DNA of 64,000 nucleotides from Roseovarius sp. (GTDB taxonomy: Bacteria > Pseudomonadota > Alphaproteobacteria > Rhodobacterales > Rhodobacteraceae). The stretch spans positions 124,001-188,000 of the forward strand of contig NZ_JAUCYU010000006.1 in the NCBI RefSeq assembly GCF_030373445.1, read 5' to 3'. The notes below the pieces were generated by a model. It was not told where the DNA came from and searched no databases. It was given only the letters and a program-made list of their open reading frames with translations. Every line of letters starts with the position of its first letter. Position 1 is the first letter of the stretch. Of the stretch, positions 41,625-50,395 are shown one piece after another. Position numbers and translations under genes: made by a program.

Positions 41625-42047
41625 CTATTCCAGCGCCTCCTGCACGATCGTTTCAAGGAAGGCCTGCACCTCCTGCATTTCGCCCTCGGGAAAGGTGCGA
41701 TAGCCGATCTGCACCGTGCCGTCCCGGTCGATCACGAAGATCCCGTAGGGGCAATGCGCGATGTTCAGCGGATCGGCCTCCATCATCTTCCGCGACAGGC
41801 TGGCCGAACAGAACTGCATCACCACCGCCCCGTCATAGAGCACGACATCGCTGCCCACATCCTCGCGCGTGCGGGCCAGCATGTCGCCCACGTCGCTCAC
41901 GTGATCGACGACCAGCCCCTGCCCGATGATCGCGTTTTCCAGCGCGAAGGTGGCATCCTCGTAACTGCCCTCGAAATCATGGGTCACCACCTCCTCTGCC
42001 GCCGTCGGCATCGCGGCCAGCACCAGCGCTGTCACCAGGTATCTCAT
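41625..42047 (-). CDS. DUF302 domain protein, exported
   Basis: A 140-residue protein with a Sec signal peptide (MRYLVTALVLAAMPTAAEE) and a DUF302 domain (the DFEGSYEDATFALENAIIGQGLVV start and the HCPYGIFVI end). DUF302 proteins are small alpha/beta domains often found near sulfur or metal genes; their role is not established. The ATG at 42047 has a GGAG site; the longer frame upstream is not conserved. It follows soxD by 165 bases, where Paracoccus has soxE/soxF. It may be a periplasmic sox accessory protein. Confidence 0.8.
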   Translation of the reverse strand: MRYLVTALVLAAMPTAAEEVVTHDFEGSYEDATFALENAIIGQGLVVDHVSDVGDMLARTREDVGSDVVLYDGAVVMQFCSASLSRKMMEADPLNIAHCPYGIFVIDRDGTVQIGYRTFPEGEMQEVQAFLETIVQEALE

Positions 42048-42212
42048 GCCCGCTCCTTTCGCCGCACCCGAACCTGACCCCATCATGCCAGACGCGCCCC
42101 GGTCATGCCAGCCACACCCCCGGCTTCTTCTGGCCCCAAATATCCCCGCCGGAGGCATCCGACAGCCCGTCGCATAACCCCCGCCGCAAACCGGGCACAC
42201 CCGGCCAGCCCA

Positions 42213-43226
42213 TCACTCGAACGTCGCCAGGTAGGCCGCGATCGCCGCCCGGTCCTCTTCCGATTTCAACCCGGCAAAGGCCATCTTCGTGCCCTTCAGG
42301 AACCCGCGCGGGTCGGCCAGGAACGCGGCCAGCGCGTCCTCGGTCCAGACCAGCCCGTCCGCCGCCGCCGTCTCCAGCGGCTTGGAATACCGGAACCCCT
42401 CGACCGCCCCGGCGGCCCGGCCCACCACGCCGTTCAGGTGCGGGCCCACGCGGTTTTTCGCCCCCTCGCCCACCTGGTGACAGGCCTTGCACTTGCGGAA
42501 CACCTTCTCGCCCTCGGCCACCAGCTCCGGGTCCGGCGCGGCCGTCTCCTCCGTCGCCGCCACCTCGACAGCCTCCTCGGCGGCACCATCTTCGCCCTCA
42601 TCCTCGGGCGTCACGTCCAGCACGCGGGCGCGCATGGTGATCTCGACGCTGTCCTTGCAATCCTCCATGCAAGGCGCGTCCTGCCAGAAATGGCTCTCCG
42701 CCTCTTCCCGGTCATCCACGATGAACCCGTCGGCATTGGGCATGGCCACCTCGAGGAAGTTTTCCTGCGACAGCACGAAATCCTCCTCCACCAGGTAGTT
42801 GGAGTAAAGGATATAGGCCGTGATCGCGTAGACCTCGTCATCCGACAGGCTCTGCGCATCGCCGAAGGGCATCGAGCGGTGGACGTAATCCCAGACGGTC
42901 GACAGGTAGGGCCAGTAGGAGCCCACGGTCTTCACCGGGTCCTTGTCGGCCAAAGTGTCTTCGCCCCCGGCGAGTTCCGGCCAGTTGCCCACGCCTTCCG
43001 CGAACTCGCCATGGCACGCGGCGCAGCGGGCCGAGAACAGCCGCTCGCCGTCCTTCACCGAGCCCTGCCCCGCGGGCAGGCCGGTGCCATCGGGATGCAC
43101 GTCCAGGTCCCACGCGGCAATCTCCTCGGGCAGCGCCGGGCGGCCGAGATCGTACTGCCCGGCCATCGCGGGCCCGGCCAGACCCAGGCACAGGCCCAGC
43201 ACAACCCATTCACGATACCTCGACAT
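42213..43226 (-). CDS. soxD: SoxD, diheme cytochrome c of sulfur dehydrogenase
   Basis: A 337-residue exported cytochrome. A signal peptide ends near residue 22. The first heme site CAACH is at residues 68-72, an acidic linker lies near 205-235, and the second heme site CKACH is at 246-250 in a class I cytochrome c domain. With SoxC it removes six electrons from the SoxY-bound sulfane sulfur. The ATG at 43226 overlaps the soxC stop by 17 bases. Some SoxD proteins have the second heme domain processed away. Confidence 0.93.
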   Translation of the reverse strand: MSRYREWVVLGLCLGLAGPAMAGQYDLGRPALPEEIAAWDLDVHPDGTGLPAGQGSVKDGERLFSARCAACHGEFAEGVGNWPELAGGEDTLADKDPVKTVGSYWPYLSTVWDYVHRSMPFGDAQSLSDDEVYAITAYILYSNYLVEEDFVLSQENFLEVAMPNADGFIVDDREEAESHFWQDAPCMEDCKDSVEITMRARVLDVTPEDEGEDGAAEEAVEVAATEETAAPDPELVAEGEKVFRKCKACHQVGEGAKNRVGPHLNGVVGRAAGAVEGFRYSKPLETAAADGLVWTEDALAAFLADPRGFLKGTKMAFAGLKSEEDRAAIAAYLATFE

Positions 43227-44478
43227 TCTCCGCCTCCCCGCTTTCGCGCACCCACCATGTCTGGATGCCGTTATTGTGGTAGATCGAGTTCTCGCCCCGC
43301 ACCTCGCGCAGTGCCGCCTTGGAGGGCTGCACATAGCCGGTCTCGTCCATCGCCCGCGACTGCAGCAGCATCTCCGACCCGTCCCACTCGGTATCGAGGT
43401 AGAACCGCGTCAGCGCCCGCGCCTCGCCAGCCCGGGCCAGCCGGGCCGTCTCCCACGTGCGGCCGCCATCCTTCGACACGTCGACCCGGGTGATCGCCCC
43501 GCGCCCCGACCACGCGAGCCCGGTGATCACCAGCGGCCCTGGCCCGTGCGGGATCGGCGATTGCGGGCTGGGCGAGGTCACGACGGATTTCGCGTCCATC
43601 TCCCATGTCCACTTGCGGCTCGTGCCGTCGGCCAGCGTGTCGGTGTACTTGCTGGTCTCCTCACGGCTTTCCACCGGCGCATCCGTCACCTCGACCCGGC
43701 GCAGCCACTTGATCCAGAGGTTGCCTTCCCAGCCCGGCACCACCAGCCGCACCGGGTAGCCATGCTCCTTGCGCAGCGCCTCGCCATTGGCCTTGAACGC
43801 CACCAGCACGTCATCCAGCGCCTTTTCCATCGGGATCGACCGGCCGTTCGACGAGGCATCGGCGCCCTCGACATAGACCCACTTGCCCTCGCCGTTATAC
43901 CCGGCCTCCTCGAGGATCGTGCGCAGGGGCACGCCGGTATATTCCATGTTGTGGATCATCCCGTGCGTGAACTGCGCGCCGTTGAGCTGTGCGCCCGCCC
44001 ATTCCATGCCGGAATTCGCCGCGCATTCGCAGAAATAGACGTGGTTCTCGCGCGGGAAGCGCGTCAGGTCCTCGTAGGTGAAGATCAGCGGCGTCTCGAC
44101 CATGCCGTTGATCATCAGCCGGTAATCTTCCTTGCGCAGCTCGATCGCGCCGGAATGGTGCCGCTCGAAGGCACAGCCCTGCGGGGTGATCGTGCCGTCC
44201 AGCGCATGGATCGGCGTGAAGTTGATCGAGCTGATCGTGTCCGCGGTCAGCCATTCCACGTTCCGCCGGATCACGTCATCCTCGAACCGGATCGGCAGGC
44301 CGTAGGGCGTGGCATCCACCCCCTCGCCCAGCCCGGCGGCCCAGTCCTGCACCTCGGTGATCAGCGGATCGGGCCCGGCGGCCCTTGCCGCCCCGGCCCC
44401 GACCGCCACCGCCGCCGCCGCGCTCCCGCCAAGGAACGCGCGGCGCGAGGTGGGTTTCCTGAACTGGCTTTCCGACAT
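43210..44478 (-). CDS. soxC: SoxC, molybdenum sulfur dehydrogenase subunit
   Basis: A 422-residue sulfite-oxidase-family protein. A Tat signal (TSRRAFLGGSAAAAVAVGAG) exports it folded with its molybdopterin. The Mo-ligating Cys is probably in VYFCECAANSGMEWAG near residue 150, followed by the dimerisation domain from about residue 300. SoxCD oxidises the outer sulfur atom on SoxY. It lies 12 bases after soxB and is coupled to soxD. Presence of soxCD predicts full oxidation of thiosulfate to sulfate without stored sulfur globules. Confidence 0.95.
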   Translation of the reverse strand: MSESQFRKPTSRRAFLGGSAAAAVAVGAGAARAAGPDPLITEVQDWAAGLGEGVDATPYGLPIRFEDDVIRRNVEWLTADTISSINFTPIHALDGTITPQGCAFERHHSGAIELRKEDYRLMINGMVETPLIFTYEDLTRFPRENHVYFCECAANSGMEWAGAQLNGAQFTHGMIHNMEYTGVPLRTILEEAGYNGEGKWVYVEGADASSNGRSIPMEKALDDVLVAFKANGEALRKEHGYPVRLVVPGWEGNLWIKWLRRVEVTDAPVESREETSKYTDTLADGTSRKWTWEMDAKSVVTSPSPQSPIPHGPGPLVITGLAWSGRGAITRVDVSKDGGRTWETARLARAGEARALTRFYLDTEWDGSEMLLQSRAMDETGYVQPSKAALREVRGENSIYHNNGIQTWWVRESGEAENVEVS

Positions 44479-44490
44479 CGCTCGCCCTCC

Positions 44491-46197
44491 TTACTCGCCC
44501 TCGACGCCCGTGACCGTCACGTCGTCATTCCCGCTCACGCTCACCGTGCCCAACTTGCGGACATGGCTTTCCACCACGTCCCAGATCGGCGGCCCCTCGG
44601 TGCCCTCGTTGACGCTGGCCCAGCCGGCGACCACGTAGCTCCGATCCGCCTCGATCGCCTCGCCGCTGCCAAGCAGGGTCAGGTCGGAGATCCGCTCGCC
44701 CTGCGGCCTGGACACGTCGATCCGGTAGCCCAGCCCGCCGGTCCGCACCATGTCGCCGCCCTGCTGGTAATAGGGGTTGGGGTTGAAGATGTTGTCGGCC
44801 ACGTCCTCCAGCACGACCTTCAGGAATTCCCCCGTCATTTCCGTGCGATAGGCCTCGGGATAGCTCATCGAGGTGACGTTCCAGATATCCTCGCGCGTGA
44901 TGTCGTCGCCCGGTATCAGGCTCGGCCCCCAGCGCACGCCGGGCGACAGGGCGATCTCCGCCTCCCGCTCCGACAGAAGGGCGTCGCAGATCAGGTCGTC
45001 CCACGTGCCGTTGAAATTGCCCCGGCGATAGAGCAGGCTGTCGGTCTGGCCGATCACCTCACCCATCTCGGCCTCGAAGGGCGCGCGCTGCTCGTCGATC
45101 AGCGCTGTCATCTCCGCATCCGGTTCGATCACGTCCGAGAAGACCGGGATCAGTTTGTGCCGGAAGCCCATCATCCGCCCGTCGCGCACGTCGAGGTCCA
45201 CCCGGCTGACGAACTTGCCGTTCGACCCGCTCGCCACGATCATCGTCTCGCCCACCAGCACCGGCTCGGGCACGGCATCGTGGGTGTGGCCCGACAGGAT
45301 CACGTCGATCCCCTCGACCACGGTCGCCATCTGCTTGTCGACGTCGAAGCCGTTATGGCTCAGCACCACGACCAGCTCGGCCCCCTGCCCGCGCACCTCG
45401 TTCACCATCTCCTGCATCCGTTCGTCGCGGATGCCGAAGCTGTAATCCGGGAACAGCCAGCTCGGGTTGGCGATCGGCGTGTAGGGGAAGGCCTGCCCGA
45501 TCACGGCGATCTTGGTGCCGCCGCGCTCGAAGAACTCGTAGGGCGCGAACTCTTCCGACGGCTCGTCCCATTCGGCGTCGAAGATGTTCTGCCCCAGCGC
45601 CGCGAAGGGCAGCCCCTCGACCAGCTCGCGCACCCGGTCCTGCCCCAGCGTGAATTCCCAGTGAAAGGTCATCGCGTCGGGCTTCAGCGCGTTCATCACG
45701 TTGACCATGTCCTGGCCTTCCGTGTGATGGCAGGTGTAGGAGCCGTGCCAGGTATCGCCGCCATCCAGCAGGATCGCGTCGGGCCGGTCGGCGCGGATGG
45801 CGTTCACCACCGTCGCCACGCGGTCCATCCCGCCCATCCGGCCATAGGCCTGCGCCAGCGCGGTGAAATCGTCATAGGTCAGCGCGTAATGCGCGGGGCT
45901 GCCATCCTCGATGCCGTACATCTTCCGGAACGTGGCGCCGGTGATATGCGGCACCTCGCCCTTGTTCGCGCCCACACCGATATTCACCTCCGGTTCGCGG
46001 AAATAGACCGGTTTCAACTGGGCGTGGATGTCGGTCACGTGAATGAGGCTCACGTTGCCGAACGTGTCGAACTGCAGAAGTTCGTCCTGCGTCAGCGCCT
46101 GCTGCGCGGCCAGCTTCGACCAGTTGCCGAACCCGCTGGCCCCCACCAGCGCCGAGGCGGCCATCCCGACCTGAAGAAAATCGCGGCGTGAAATCAT
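44491..46197 (-). CDS. soxB: SoxB, thiosulfohydrolase
   Basis: A 568-residue dimanganese hydrolase that releases sulfate from SoxY-bound thiosulfonate. The N-terminus has a Tat-type RRDFLQ segment. The metallophosphatase-like domain has HVTDIHAQ, GGDTWHGSYTCHHTEGQD, SHNGFDVD and SGHTHDAVPEP; the C-terminal 5'-nucleotidase-like domain follows from about residue 380. The ATG at 46197 is chosen because the signal peptide starts there; the upstream frame is not conserved. A 94-base gap separates it from soxA and holds a possible SoxR site. Confidence 0.96.
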   Translation of the reverse strand: MISRRDFLQVGMAASALVGASGFGNWSKLAAQQALTQDELLQFDTFGNVSLIHVTDIHAQLKPVYFREPEVNIGVGANKGEVPHITGATFRKMYGIEDGSPAHYALTYDDFTALAQAYGRMGGMDRVATVVNAIRADRPDAILLDGGDTWHGSYTCHHTEGQDMVNVMNALKPDAMTFHWEFTLGQDRVRELVEGLPFAALGQNIFDAEWDEPSEEFAPYEFFERGGTKIAVIGQAFPYTPIANPSWLFPDYSFGIRDERMQEMVNEVRGQGAELVVVLSHNGFDVDKQMATVVEGIDVILSGHTHDAVPEPVLVGETMIVASGSNGKFVSRVDLDVRDGRMMGFRHKLIPVFSDVIEPDAEMTALIDEQRAPFEAEMGEVIGQTDSLLYRRGNFNGTWDDLICDALLSEREAEIALSPGVRWGPSLIPGDDITREDIWNVTSMSYPEAYRTEMTGEFLKVVLEDVADNIFNPNPYYQQGGDMVRTGGLGYRIDVSRPQGERISDLTLLGSGEAIEADRSYVVAGWASVNEGTEGPPIWDVVESHVRKLGTVSVSGNDDVTVTGVEGE

Positions 46198-46224
46198 GTT
46201 ATGCGCTTCCTGACCCGCCTTGAC

Positions 46225-46240
46225 ATGCGGAATATTGAAT
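46225..46240. promoter_or_regulatory. Possible SoxR-type site before soxB
   Basis: On the minus strand it reads ATTC-N8-GCAT, in the soxA-soxB gap, 28 bases upstream of soxB. It shares the GCATGTCAAGG flank with the site before the YeeE/YedE gene at 41557. Only half of the ATTC-N8-GAAT pattern is strict. Confidence 0.35.
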
Positions 46241-46290
46241 GTGTTCAGATAAGGAAAACCCCGCAACGCGCGCGCGATGCGGGGCTCCAC

Positions 46291-47145
46291 TCAGTTACGT
46301 ACCGACGGTCCCTCGACCGACAGGCCATTGCCGCGGCTCGCGACATACAGTTCCAGCGCCACGAATTCCGGGCTGCCGGGGCTGTAGGTCTCGGCGCGGG
46401 TGTCGCGCACGCAGCCCTTGAAGCGCGCGTGCACCGTGTTCAGCTTGGCGTTCTTCAGCCGGTAGACCGGGAAGCCGTTGATCTGCCCCTGGCTCAGGTG
46501 GTCGGCGCGGATCATGTTGCCATAGTTGTTCTCGTGGCAATTCGCACAGCTCAGTTCAAGCTGGCCTGTGCGGGTATAGTAGAGCTCCTTGCCGGCCTCC
46601 CACGTGCTCTGTGCCGGGCCGTCGATGGCCACGTCCACCGGCATCCCGCGGGACTGGAGCGAGATCAGCGCCTCCATGTTGGCCATCTCGCCGCTGGTGT
46701 ACCCGTAAGGCTCGGCGCCCATCTGGTCTTCCCGGCAGGCGTTGATCTGCTGGGCCAGCGTGCGCACTTCCTCGGCCTCTTCGTTCCATTTCGGATAGAC
46801 GGCGCGGACGCCCGTCATGCTGTCTTCGGGGGCGTCGTGGCAGCTGGCACAGGATTTCTCGGCGCTGCCCTCGACCGTTTCCCACTGTTCCATGCCGATA
46901 TCGACGAACACCATGCCGGGGTTGTCGAAATCGTCCATCTCCAGCGCCTGTGTCTCGTCCGACCGGAAATGCCAGCCCGAGATGATCTCGCTGATGCCGG
47001 TCTCTTCCATGTGGGCGGGCGCCTCGGTCTTGGTGACCATCTCGGTCTCGCCGTTGATCACCAGCGTGTCGTCATCCGGCCCGGCCAGCGCCAGGCCCGG
47101 CGCGACAAGCAGCGCGGCGGCGGCGGTGAGTGCTTTGAGTTTCAT
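46291..47145 (-). CDS. soxA: SoxA, diheme cytochrome c of the SoxAX complex
   Basis: A 284-residue exported diheme cytochrome with a signal peptide to about residue 21. The heme sites CASCH (99-103) and CANCH (200-204) are both present, and Cys245 in RFKGCVRD is the active-site ligand of the catalytic heme. SoxAX joins thiosulfate oxidatively to the SoxY carrier Cys. Many SoxA proteins keep only the second heme; this one has the diheme form, as in Paracoccus and Rhodovulum. It follows soxZ closely on the minus strand. Confidence 0.96.
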   Translation of the reverse strand: MKLKALTAAAALLVAPGLALAGPDDDTLVINGETEMVTKTEAPAHMEETGISEIISGWHFRSDETQALEMDDFDNPGMVFVDIGMEQWETVEGSAEKSCASCHDAPEDSMTGVRAVYPKWNEEAEEVRTLAQQINACREDQMGAEPYGYTSGEMANMEALISLQSRGMPVDVAIDGPAQSTWEAGKELYYTRTGQLELSCANCHENNYGNMIRADHLSQGQINGFPVYRLKNAKLNTVHARFKGCVRDTRAETYSPGSPEFVALELYVASRGNGLSVEGPSVRN

Positions 47146-47213
47146 CTAATCCTATCCTCCCTGGCGTGGTTCCGCGCCCTCTTTCCCGGGGCGCGGAACT
47201 GGCTTGCAGATCC

Positions 47214-47543
47214 TCAGCCGACCTCGATCGCCTTGGTTTCCTCGTAGACCGAGCCGTCATCGTCGTTCCAGACGAACTTGAACTCGCCGGCCTCGGGCAC
47301 CTTGGCGTCGAATTCGAAATACGGGTTGGTCGAGATCGCGGGCTCCATCTTCACGTCGATCACCGTCTCGCCGTTGAAGGTACAGGTGAACTGGTTGATG
47401 ATCGAGCGCGGGATCTTGTTGCCGTCGCTGTCCTTGCGCTGACCCGATTCCATCTTGTGGCTGATCAGGGTCTTGATCGTGATCACATCCCCGGCCGAGG
47501 CCGACGAGGGAACTTTCACGCGGGGGCGTACACCTTTTGCCAT
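47214..47543 (-). CDS. soxZ: SoxZ, sulfur carrier complex subunit
   Basis: A 109-residue protein matching SoxZ in full length: RPRVKVPSSASAGDVITIKTLISHKMESGQRKD at the N-terminus and EFKFVWNDDDGSVYEETKAI at the C-terminus. It has no signal peptide and is expected to be exported bound to Tat-targeted SoxY. SoxYZ carries the thiosulfate and its intermediates between SoxAX, SoxB and SoxCD. It follows soxY by 20 bases. Confidence 0.96.
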   Translation of the reverse strand: MAKGVRPRVKVPSSASAGDVITIKTLISHKMESGQRKDSDGNKIPRSIINQFTCTFNGETVIDVKMEPAISTNPYFEFDAKVPEAGEFKFVWNDDDGSVYEETKAIEVG

Positions 47544-47563
47544 CTGTCTTGTCTCCTTGTGCC

Positions 47564-47983
47564 TCAGCCGCCGCAGCCGCCGATGGTGACCTTCACGGCC
47601 TTGGTGGCCTTGGCAAAGCTGCCATCGGCCAGTTTCGCCACCGCGATCACGTCCTGCGAGGTGGCAAGGCGGATGCGGGTCTTGGCGCGGGTGGCCCCGG
47701 CCAGCGGGCCGAAATTGAACGTCGCCACGGGCGGCACGGGGTTGCCCGCCGCCAGAACCATGATCGCCGTCGCGCCCTCGGCGCCCACCTCGATCGGCAC
47801 CGTGTTGCCGTTCTCGGCAATCTCAGGCGCGTCGAGATCGACACCGCCCTCGGCCACGTCGGCCCCGCCGGTGAACTCGGCGATCAACTCGTCGGTCGTC
47901 GCGGCCATCGCCGGCATCGGAAGCGCGGCCACCGCGGCGGCGGCCGCCCCGATCACCAGCGTTTCGCGTCTCGTGAATTCCAT
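47564..47983 (-). CDS. soxY: SoxY, sulfur carrier protein
   Basis: A 139-residue carrier. It has a Tat-like signal (FTRRETLVIGAAAAAVAALP) and ends in GGCGG (135-139), the swinging arm whose Cys carries thiosulfate. The ATG at 47983 is preferred because the GAGGAG site is then 6 bases upstream; at 47989 the site would touch the start codon. With SoxZ it forms the central shuttle of the Sox cycle. Its operon position, between soxX and soxZ, is the standard one. Confidence 0.96.
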   Translation of the reverse strand: MEFTRRETLVIGAAAAAVAALPMPAMAATTDELIAEFTGGADVAEGGVDLDAPEIAENGNTVPIEVGAEGATAIMVLAAGNPVPPVATFNFGPLAGATRAKTRIRLATSQDVIAVAKLADGSFAKATKAVKVTIGGCGG

Positions 47984-48017
47984 TGTCATCTCCTCTGGGT
48001 GTCTCCGTCGCAGGACG

Positions 48018-48497
48018 TCACTCTTCCTTCTGGGTCATCAGGAAGGCCACGACATCCTCGATCTGTTGTGCGCTCAGCAAGGGCGGAAGCGGCTCTTCGC
48101 CCGCCTTGCCGGTAAAGCCGTCGCCGGGGCGGATGAAGCCGCTGCTCTTGTAATAGGCGGGCATCATCGACTCGGGGAAGGTGTTCTTGGCGTTGCTCAC
48201 GATCCCGCGCAGCTCGGCCTCGGACCAGCGGTCGCCCGCCCCGTCCAGCATCGGGCCGATCTCGCCGTGAAACGGCGCATCGCTCAGCGCGCTGACCTGG
48301 TGGCAGGAAATGCAGTTGCCCATCGACTTGGTCTTCATCACCATCGCGCCGTTCTCGGCATCGCCCTCCGTACCGGTCAGCGAGGTCTCGACCGCGCCGT
48401 ATTCTCCGAAGGTCACGTCGTCAGGGGCGACCTCGTCGGCTGCCGCGCTGACCGCCGTCATCAGTACGGCCGCGCAAGTTGCTGTGAGTATCCGCAT
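48018..48497 (-). CDS. soxX: SoxX, monoheme cytochrome c of the SoxAX complex
   Basis: A 159-residue exported cytochrome with a signal peptide to about residue 20, heme site CISCH at 62-66 and a Met ligand candidate in SMMPAYY near residue 112. It accepts electrons from SoxA and passes them to a small cytochrome c. It begins the soxXYZABCD unit after a 108-base gap from soxW. That gap corresponds to the soxW-soxX promoter region bound by SoxR in Paracoccus. Confidence 0.95.
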   Translation of the reverse strand: MRILTATCAAVLMTAVSAAADEVAPDDVTFGEYGAVETSLTGTEGDAENGAMVMKTKSMGNCISCHQVSALSDAPFHGEIGPMLDGAGDRWSEAELRGIVSNAKNTFPESMMPAYYKSSGFIRPGDGFTGKAGEEPLPPLLSAQQIEDVVAFLMTQKEE

Positions 48498-48514
48498 GTG
48501 TCCTCCCGTTACAC

Positions 48515-48530
48515 ATTCAAGTTTTTATAT
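48515..48530. promoter_or_regulatory. Possible SoxR-type site in the soxW-soxX gap
   Basis: It reads ATTC-N8-ATAT on the plus strand, 18 bases upstream of soxX in an AT-rich stretch. One half-site fits ATTC; the other is degenerate. The position is right for the soxX promoter. Confidence 0.35.
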
Positions 48531-48604
48531 ATCATAGCGTCGACCGCCACGTTCGGGCAAGAATAAATTCGCATTCCTGAATTCGATGCCATTTCATGTC
48601 CGGC

Positions 48605-49183
48605 TCAGTCTCCCAGGTCGACGTCGCGTTCGCGAACCATCCGCGCGTGGTAGCGCTGGAAATCCTCGGCGTTATCGCCGTCATACCGTTTTTCGTTGAC
48701 CCAGGTCAGAAGGTCAAGCGTGGTGCCCGCCTCGAAGGCGCCGGGCATCACCGCCACGGCGGCCTGCGCGGCGGTCTGACCTTCCTCCACCTCCTCGGGC
48801 ATGAACAGGATCGAGGGGGTGAACATCACCCCCCATTTCCGCGCGGCATCGCGTTCCGAGATCAGCTCGCCGTCGAAATCCGTCACCTCCGTCGCGCCGT
48901 AGAGGTCCATCTGGATGACGAAGTAATTGGCCTCGATGTAGTCCTCGATCACCTCCATCGGAAAGACGTTCTCGTGCATCCGCGTGCAGTAGATGCAGCC
49001 GCGCTGCTCGAACAGGATCATCAGCCGCTTGCCCTCGGCATTGGCTTCGGCCAGGTCCTCGTTCAGGTCCTTGAACGTGTCCCGCATCCAGTCGGTCTTG
49101 TGCAGCCCGTCATCGCCCAGCTCGGCGGCAAAGACCGGCAGGGCCAGCACCAGGGCGGCGATCAAACTCAGCAGGCGTGTCAT
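48605..49183 (-). CDS. soxW: SoxW, periplasmic thioredoxin-like protein
   Basis: A 192-residue thioredoxin-fold protein with a signal peptide (to about residue 20) and the redox motif CIYC at residues 63-66. SoxW receives electrons from SoxV and keeps SoxY thiols reduced or removes blocking groups. The GGAGGAGAAACGGG region upstream gives a good ribosome site. It lies 15 bases after soxV, as in Paracoccus. Confidence 0.92.
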   Translation of the reverse strand: MTRLLSLIAALVLALPVFAAELGDDGLHKTDWMRDTFKDLNEDLAEANAEGKRLMILFEQRGCIYCTRMHENVFPMEVIEDYIEANYFVIQMDLYGATEVTDFDGELISERDAARKWGVMFTPSILFMPEEVEEGQTAAQAAVAVMPGAFEAGTTLDLLTWVNEKRYDGDNAEDFQRYHARMVRERDVDLGD

Positions 49184-49198
49184 CCCGTTTCTCCTCCG

Positions 49199-49936
49199 TC
49201 AGATATTCTGGAAGGCCGGAAAGGCCTCCAGCATCCATTGCGCGATATAGTTGACACTATCGGTCGCGATCAGAACCGCAAACACGATCAGCAGCAACCC
49301 CATCGCCTTTTCCACCTTCGGCAAATGCCGCCGGAACCGCGCGGCGAACCGCAAAAACGGCCCGATGAACAGCGCCGCGATCATGAAGGGCGTCGTCATC
49401 GCCAGCCCGAATACCAGCAGCAGCACCAGCCCCCGCAGCGCCGTGGCCTCCGTCGAGGCGGTGAACACCACCGCGGTCAGCACGCCGCCCACGCAGGGCG
49501 TCCACCCGGCGGCAAAGGCGAACCCCACCACGTAGGCGCCCGTCACCGACATCTTCTGGGTCGAGCCGGCCTCCATCTGGAAGACCCGGTTCAGGAACCC
49601 GATCTTCAGCACGCCCAGGAAGTGCAGCCCTAGGATGAAGACGATCAGCGCCGCCACCAGCCGGAATTCCGTCTGCACGGACCGGAACGCCTGGCTCAGG
49701 CCGAAGGCCGCGGCCCCCAGCAGCACGAACACCGTGATGATCCCGGCCGAGAACATCACCGACGCCCAGAACGCCCGCCGCCGCACGCCCGGCGCCAGCT
49801 CGCCCTCGCCGCTGATCTCCTGCATCGAGGCGCCGGCCATGTAACTCAGGTAGAACGGCACGATCGGCAGCACGCAGGGCGAGAAGAAAACGATCAGCCC
49901 GCCAAGAAAGGCGCCAATCAGCGAAACATCCAGCAT
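49199..49936 (-). CDS. soxV: SoxV, CcdA-family thiol transporter
   Basis: A 245-residue membrane protein with six hydrophobic segments of the CcdA/DsbD type. The two electron-carrying Cys are in FFSPCVLPIVPFY (helix 1) and AAGWTPCVGGVL (helix 4). SoxV moves reducing equivalents from the cytoplasm to SoxW. It is the first minus-strand gene of the sox cluster and is divergent from soxS across the soxS-soxV control region. Confidence 0.95.
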   Translation of the reverse strand: MLDVSLIGAFLGGLIVFFSPCVLPIVPFYLSYMAGASMQEISGEGELAPGVRRRAFWASVMFSAGIITVFVLLGAAAFGLSQAFRSVQTEFRLVAALIVFILGLHFLGVLKIGFLNRVFQMEAGSTQKMSVTGAYVVGFAFAAGWTPCVGGVLTAVVFTASTEATALRGLVLLLVFGLAMTTPFMIAALFIGPFLRFAARFRRHLPKVEKAMGLLLIVFAVLIATDSVNYIAQWMLEAFPAFQNI

Positions 49937-49969
49937 AATCCACGCCCGTCATTCTTGATCGCATGTCAT

Positions 49970-49985
49970 ATTCAAACTATGTTAT
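49970..49985. promoter_or_regulatory. Possible SoxR-type site in the soxV-soxS gap
   Basis: It reads ATTC-N8-TTAT on the plus strand, 34 bases upstream of soxV and 30 bases upstream of soxS. The corresponding intergenic region binds SoxR in Paracoccus. The palindrome is imperfect here. Confidence 0.4.
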
Positions 49986-50014
49986 ATGTCGCGATCCCGT
50001 CAACCGGAGCCTTC

Positions 50015-50395
50015 ATGCCCTTTCGACCTGCAATTGTCACGGCCCTCCTTCTGGCCGCCATCACCGCGCTGCCCTTGCGCGCGGTAGACGCGGCCGAGCT
50101 GGTCATGGTCGAACGGCCCGGCTGCCACTGGTGCCAGCTCTGGCACGAGGAGATCGGCGCAAGCTACGACAAGACGGACGAGGCCCGCCGCGCCCCCCTC
50201 CGCCGCGTCCGCATCGGCGACCTGCCCCCCGACATCGATTTCGCCACAACGCCCGTCTACACCCCCACCTTCGTGCTGGTCGAGGACGGCGCGGAACTCG
50301 GCCGGATCGAGGGCTACCCGGGCGAGCATTTCTTCTGGCCGATGCTGACGCAGCTGCTCGACGCCCACCCCGAGGCCACCGGGGAAGGCTCATGA
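50015..50395 (+). CDS. soxS: SoxS, periplasmic thioredoxin
   Basis: A 126-residue thioredoxin-like protein. It has a signal peptide (MPFRPAIVTALLLAAITA) and the redox motif CHWC at residues 37-40. VYTPTFVLVEDG has the cis-Pro region. SoxS reactivates SoxYZ by reducing oxidised carrier thiols. The ATG at 50015 has a GGAG site 6 bases upstream; the longer frame would start in the control region. Its stop overlaps the soxR start (ATGA). Confidence 0.93.
   Translation: MPFRPAIVTALLLAAITALPLRAVDAAELVMVERPGCHWCQLWHEEIGASYDKTDEARRAPLRRVRIGDLPPDIDFATTPVYTPTFVLVEDGAELGRIEGYPGEHFFWPMLTQLLDAHPEATGEGS

Noticed and set aside
42943..46191. 1082-codon open frame on the plus strand
   Set aside because: It is antisense to soxD, soxC and soxB, which carry clear family motifs; an artefact of GC-rich codon bias.
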